A DNA stretch of 32,023 bases from a virus. Both the position numbers and the translations under genes were made by a program. The notes beneath the pieces are model-generated. The model worked only from the letters and a program-made list of their open reading frames with translations. It was not told where the DNA came from and made no database searches. How positions within the stretch are numbered: position 1 is the first letter of the stretch; each line of letters starts with the position of its first letter. Of this stretch, positions 29,461 to 32,023 are shown piece by piece. The DNA lies in IMG/VR virus record IMGVR_UViG_3300042547_000031, positions 1-32,023 of that record; one strand, given 5' to 3'.

Positions 29461-30999
29461 CTAACCTAAGTAATAACCGCGTTTCTGCCCACGGAAGCCT
29501 TTAAAGTATCGAATATCGTCAGGCTCGTCGCTTGGCAATGAAATAAATCCACCCTGCCTGAACCGCAGCAGCGCCTGTGTCATCGTATCCACGTAGTCAT
29601 CATGTTCCCCCACCGGAAATGCAGCGACTTCTTCAACGACTTCCCGAGCCCAGCGTGTGTCAGGCGCCCAGACTTTACCACTGGCAAACATATCTGCCAC
29701 AGCATTAACACGCACGTGCTTATCGTTCCCTCTTGATGGGCTGAACTCCTGTATAGGGACACTCATGCGAAACAATTCTTGAATGAGCGGGGCACCTGCG
29801 GCTTTCTTTTCAATGAGCACAATATCTGGCTCATACTCTTTATACATTTCTATTGCACGTTTTTTTAAATCGGGAAAATTTAATCGTGCTTTAAACGCAT
29901 CAATTAAAATAATGTTAGGCGAACCGCCATCTTCGTCGTTATACCAAACCCCCCATGTTGTACAGGCAGTATAATCCGAAGAGTTTTTAGTTTCATGCGC
30001 CGTATCCCACGACTGAATAATAAATTCACAACGTGGTGGGTCTTCGTTAGGCCACACTTTCCACATATTACGTTGAATAACCGCAGCCGCATCGCTTGTG
30101 GGCTGCTGCATATATTGGGCCTGCCAATATCGCGGGTCCATACCCGCACGTTTTGATTTTAATTGTTCAAGAGGCCACTGCTCAGGCCATAAACTTTTTT
30201 CATTATCTTCATTTTCATTTAATATAGCGGGTAATTCAACAATATCCCACTCATCAGAATCTGGATTTTTGGCTTGATAATCAATTAAACGCCCTGTTAA
30301 ATCAATTAAACTCCAGCGCGTCATAATAACTATTATTGCGCCCCCCGGCATTAAGCGTTGTAGTGGGCCTGTCTGAAACCATGACCATGCCTGATCAAAT
30401 GTCAGGCGTGAATTAGCCTTTATATCCTGTTCAGAATGAGGATCGTCAATAACAAACAGATCAGCACCACGCCCAGCCAGAGCGCCGCCAACGCCAACAG
30501 CATAATATTGACCTCCAGCTCCGGTAGACCATTTTCCGGCAGCTTTTTGGTCTTCTGCGAGGGCTGTTTTTGGAAAAACTTCCTGATATTCATCAGCGTC
30601 CACCAAATTTTTAACTCGTCTACCGAAATCTTCCGATAAAGACGCAGTGTGCGTCCCCATAATAATCTTTTTATCAGGAAACTGTCCTAAAAACCAAGCT
30701 GGAAACAGGTAGCTTGAAAACTCAGACTTGCCCATACGTGGGGCGATATTAATAATGACTCGTTTTTTACGTCCTGCAACTACATCTTCAAATATTTTTG
30801 CCAGTTTTCTATGGTGTGCGCCTTCTTTAAAGCCCGGATATACGTGATGCGCAAATGCTAATAATGAAGTTTTAGATTTTTTGAGTGATTTACGCCTATC
30901 AAACTCATCAAGCAGCGTTAATACCTCCATCTTTTCTTCAGATGGCATCAACGGCAGCACTTTACGCAGTGCTTCTGCTTCGTGATCACTCAGATTCAC
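29461..30999 (-). CDS. terL: Terminase large subunit (packaging ATPase/nuclease)
   Basis: 512 residues. The ATPase has Walker A APRMGKSE (86-93), Walker B LFVIDD (181-186) and a coupling motif VIMTRWS (224-230). The nuclease domain has D332 (QSWDTAHETK), E397 (VLIEKKAAG) and D467/D468/D471 (EHDDYVD), fitting an RNase H-like metal site. It translocates DNA into the procapsid through the portal and cuts the concatemer. It begins at GTG 30999 with GGAG seven bases upstream and overlaps terS by 14 bases. The end (GFRGQKRGYYLG) is close to the portal gene, eight bases away. Confident family assignment. Confidence 0.96.
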   Translation of the reverse strand: MNLSDHEAEALRKVLPLMPSEEKMEVLTLLDEFDRRKSLKKSKTSLLAFAHHVYPGFKEGAHHRKLAKIFEDVVAGRKKRVIINIAPRMGKSEFSSYLFPAWFLGQFPDKKIIMGTHTASLSEDFGRRVKNLVDADEYQEVFPKTALAEDQKAAGKWSTGAGGQYYAVGVGGALAGRGADLFVIDDPHSEQDIKANSRLTFDQAWSWFQTGPLQRLMPGGAIIVIMTRWSLIDLTGRLIDYQAKNPDSDEWDIVELPAILNENEDNEKSLWPEQWPLEQLKSKRAGMDPRYWQAQYMQQPTSDAAAVIQRNMWKVWPNEDPPRCEFIIQSWDTAHETKNSSDYTACTTWGVWYNDEDGGSPNIILIDAFKARLNFPDLKKRAIEMYKEYEPDIVLIEKKAAGAPLIQELFRMSVPIQEFSPSRGNDKHVRVNAVADMFASGKVWAPDTRWAREVVEEVAAFPVGEHDDYVDTMTQALLRFRQGGFISLPSDEPDDIRYFKGFRGQKRGYYLG

Positions 31000-31543
31000 T
31001 AGGCTTCTCCGTCGCAGTTACCTCAATAGCGCCCATATATTTACCAAGCTTAGCTTTAATCTTGGCTTCAATCTCTTCATCCGTTAGCTCAGTTTTCTTA
31101 ACCTCCACGCGTTCCGTAAATAGCGCGACTTCGGTGACTTTACCTAGCATCTCTAGGGCTTTTAACCGATAGCGTGGGTCAGGGTGCTCTGTATCTTCTA
31201 ATATTTTTGCAACCGCGTACCCCCTCATCTGCCGCGCTTGTTCAACAAACGCCCAGTCATACGCCGTTAGCATCCCAACAAGCCGTCGTACTGCTTCTGG
31301 CGTGGTGTTTGCCATTAACTGCTGCTTTACTTTTTCAGCAGGGGCACCAGCAGCCATAGCAGTAAACGCTAGTTGCGCATTCTTCTTGCTAGCGTTCTCT
31401 TCAACCTCTTCATCAGACGCTGCGCCAATCGACTCTAAAAAGTCAGCCGTATTAACTTGTGCGTTTAATAACTGTTGAGGCGTTGCTTTGTCCACCGGGA
31501 CTGCCGATGGAGGGTCATCATAAATAATTAGATGTTCAAACAT
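30986..31543 (-). CDS. terS: Terminase small subunit
   Basis: 185 residues. The helical pattern AQMRGYAVAKILEDTEHPDPRYRLKALEMLGKVTEVALFTERVEVKK is the core seen in terminase small subunits of aquatic short-tailed phages, where an L-x-x-L-G-K-x-x-x-V-x-L-F-T-E motif is conserved. The N-terminal region is acidic with an Ala-rich stretch, the C-terminus charged. It should recognise the packaging site and load TerL, which overlaps it by 14 bases. The start at 31543 has no good Shine-Dalgarno (a pyrimidine-rich stretch precedes it); a real start downstream cannot be excluded. It is the first gene of the leftward late operon. Confidence 0.82.
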   Translation of the reverse strand: MFEHLIIYDDPPSAVPVDKATPQQLLNAQVNTADFLESIGAASDEEVEENASKKNAQLAFTAMAAGAPAEKVKQQLMANTTPEAVRRLVGMLTAYDWAFVEQARQMRGYAVAKILEDTEHPDPRYRLKALEMLGKVTEVALFTERVEVKKTELTDEEIEAKIKAKLGKYMGAIEVTATEKPSESE

Positions 31544-31629
31544 ACTGAGGGAAAGGGGGCACCTCGGTTTAAGTTAGCGTAGAGTAATGTTTTATTGACG
31601 TTTGTGCAATGGGTGCGTATATTAACGGT
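31544..31629. other. Gap between terS and the plus-strand RNA unit
   Basis: No protein gene. It holds the plus-strand promoter at 31595-31623 and a pyrimidine-rich leader just before terS on the minus strand. No convincing minus-strand sigma70 promoter for the late operon is visible here or further right, so terS may rely on a different promoter type or on read-through from outside the window. Confidence 0.6.
31595..31623 (+). promoter_or_regulatory. Sigma70-type promoter, plus strand
   Basis: -35 TTGACG (31595-31600), a 17-base spacer, and -10 TATATT (31618-31623): five of six matches in each hexamer with ideal spacing. The predicted start is G31630, at the foot of a hairpin. All protein genes in the window run the other way. 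Confidence 0.65.
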
Positions 31630-31642
31630 GTAGCTTGTCCAT
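31622..31642 (-). CDS. Possible six-residue leader peptide (MDKLHR)
   Basis: On the minus strand, a perfect AAGGAG (31655-31650) lies seven bases before ATG 31642, which opens a six-codon frame MDKLHR ending at TAA. The start codon sits in the loop of the GTAGCT/AGCTAC hairpin. It may be a leader peptide of the late transcript, or coincidence, since the same bases form the plus-strand small RNA. No minus-strand promoter is visible. Low confidence. Confidence 0.25.
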   Translation of the reverse strand: MDKLHR

Positions 31643-31709
31643 AGCTACTCTCCTTGTTGTATGGGTTATGACGACCTTCCCTTATCCCGGCGCAATGCCG
31701 GGATTTTTT
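31630..31709 (+). ncRNA. Candidate ~80-nucleotide small RNA (unit 1)
   Basis: A plus-strand unit bounded by a sigma70-type promoter and an intrinsic terminator. The RNA would begin with a perfect 6-base stem GTAGCT/AGCTAC (31630-31635 and 31643-31648), then a CTCTCCTTG linker with anti-Shine-Dalgarno character, a weaker GTTGT/ACGAC hairpin (31656-31660 with 31671-31675), then the terminator stem. It is antisense to the DNA upstream of terS, including a perfect AAGGAG on the opposite strand. Boundaries are predicted from sequence; expression is unproven. It might instead be a leader of rightward transcription that is attenuated. Confidence 0.5.
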
Positions 31710-31710
31710 G
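31685..31710 (+). terminator. Intrinsic terminator of plus-strand unit 1
   Basis: Plus strand: TCCCGGC (31685-31691), loop GCAAT, GCCGGGA (31697-31703), then six T. The T-tract is on the plus strand only, so it stops rightward transcription. Confidence 0.85.
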
Positions 31711-31930
31711 TGTACGTATGTCAAATATTTGACATTATGCAGGGGAATTTTTGTAGATTTTTTGTGGGGTTGGAAGCGGAGTAAAACTTTGTAAAAAATA
31801 TGTGGTGTTGGAGACAAATAGTGTCCATAACCACGCCGCTACATTGCTCACATCTGGGGGGATACGGGTACAGTGGGGTTGCAAAACGGCAAAAGTGCTT
31901 AACCCCCTGGGAGTTCTCAGAAACACGTTA
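31711..31930. other. Non-coding stretch between the two plus-strand units
   Basis: No credible gene; ORFs here lack ribosome binding sites and known protein patterns. It contains the 18-base palindrome (31718-31735), an AT-rich stretch, and an imperfect GGGGTT (31875-31880) / AACCCC (31901-31906) inverted repeat that could be a further regulatory structure. Confidence 0.6.
31718..31735. promoter_or_regulatory. 18-base perfect palindrome, candidate operator
   Basis: ATGTCAAATATTTGACAT is its own reverse complement over 18 bases, the size and symmetry of a dimeric repressor or regulator site. Each arm contains TTGACA, which could serve as a -35 element on either strand, though no matching -10 is clear. 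It lies eight bases after the unit 1 T-tract. Confidence 0.6.
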
Positions 31931-31939
31931 TGGTATAAT
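31931..31939 (+). promoter_or_regulatory. Extended -10 promoter, plus strand
   Basis: TGGTATAAT: a perfect TATAAT (31934-31939) with the upstream TGn of an extended -10 promoter, which can work without a -35; none is seen. The predicted start is A31946. Confidence 0.55.
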
Positions 31940-31945
31940 ATAGTC

Positions 31946-32002
31946 ATGGTTGGGAGTTGCTCAGCCATACGTTGCCACGCCGTTCGCGTGGCTTTTTGTT
32001 TT
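31946..32002 (+). ncRNA. Candidate ~57-nucleotide small RNA (unit 2)
   Basis: A plus-strand unit that starts at the foot of a 9-pair hairpin (31946-31954 with 31960-31968, two G-U pairs, loop AGUUG), continues with a short linker and ends in a strong terminator stem. Layout matches unit 1: promoter, hairpin at the first base, linker, terminator, with the start seven bases after the -10. Expression is unproven; it could also be the attenuated leader of a rightward operon outside the window. Confidence 0.45.
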
Positions 32003-32003
32003 G
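31974..32003 (+). terminator. Intrinsic terminator of plus-strand unit 2
   Basis: Plus strand: GCCACGC (31974-31980), loop CGTTC, GCGTGGC (31986-31992), then TTTTTGTTTT. It would stop rightward transcription about 20 bases before the window ends. Confidence 0.85.
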
Positions 32004-32023
32004 TGCGACAGCGAGAGTGCGAG

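Noticed and set aside
31575-31612. Minus-strand promoter TTGCAC-17-TACTCT before terS
   Set aside because: Only three of six matches in each hexamer; not distinguishable from chance.
31729-31765. Plus-strand promoter using TTGACA from the palindrome
   Set aside because: At 17 or 18 bases the -10 would be TGTAGA or GTAGAT, at most three of six matches.
31569-31817. Minus-strand ORF of 82 residues in the right-hand gap
   Set aside because: No ribosome binding site, no known pattern, and it covers the palindrome, promoter and terminator.
31735-31968. Minus-strand ORF of 77 residues in the right-hand gap
   Set aside because: No ribosome binding site and no recognisable protein features; it spans the extended -10 promoter and hairpin of the plus strand.
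1-32023. tRNA, rRNA, insertion sequences or integration sites
   Set aside because: No cloverleaf, transposase, integrase or terminal inverted repeats were recognised on either strand.

Overview
This window looks like the late (virion and lysis) half of a tailed double-stranded DNA phage (Caudoviricetes). It is probably short-tailed and of the aquatic, uncultured type. Reasons: a small and large terminase, portal, scaffold and HK97-type capsid run in canonical order; there is a neck adaptor resembling that of phage SU10; many small proteins resemble families I know from marine and freshwater phage genomes; and I see no sheath, no major tail tube and no long tape measure. No host gene, tRNA, integrase, replication gene or CRISPR array is visible, so the host cannot be named. 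The regulatory sites I can see look sigma70-like, which suggests a Gram-negative host, but this is inference.

All 43 protein genes lie on the minus strand, packed with ATGA, GTGA or TAATG overlaps, so the window reads biologically from right to left. From the right: terminase small and large subunits (31543 to 29461); portal, a small coupling protein, a GroES-like protein, scaffold, an accessory protein, a decoration-like protein and the major capsid (29452 to 23503); then the first of only two real gaps (23502 to 23287). That gap holds an intrinsic terminator after the capsid gene, a strong sigma70-type promoter, and a structured leader that could fold as a pseudoknot just before the ribosome binding site of the next gene.

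From 23286 to 18427 there is a neck and head-completion region containing a striking cluster of very small lysine-, arginine- and glycine-rich proteins, one of them only 59 residues. From 18427 to 6819 there is a large adhesin region: glycine-rich domains, three LamG lectin-like domains, a 24-copy E-x-A-x-G-x-D repeat shared by two proteins, a C-type-lectin-like (Lcl_C/DUF1566) tip, and a 2-oxoglutarate/Fe(II) oxygenase among them. A lysis cassette (two small membrane proteins and a GH24 endolysin) follows at 6819 to 5391, then a large tail/stabilisation protein, a jelly-roll-like protein and three probable internal or ejection proteins. The last of these runs off the left edge inside a 27-base tandem repeat.

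The second gap (31544 to 32023) has no convincing protein gene longer than a few codons. On the plus strand, opposite to every gene, it carries two promoter-hairpin-terminator units that would make RNAs of about 80 and 57 nucleotides, and between them an 18-base perfect palindrome. Together with the 23.3 kb leader, these are the best candidates for undescribed biology here. They are predictions from sequence only.
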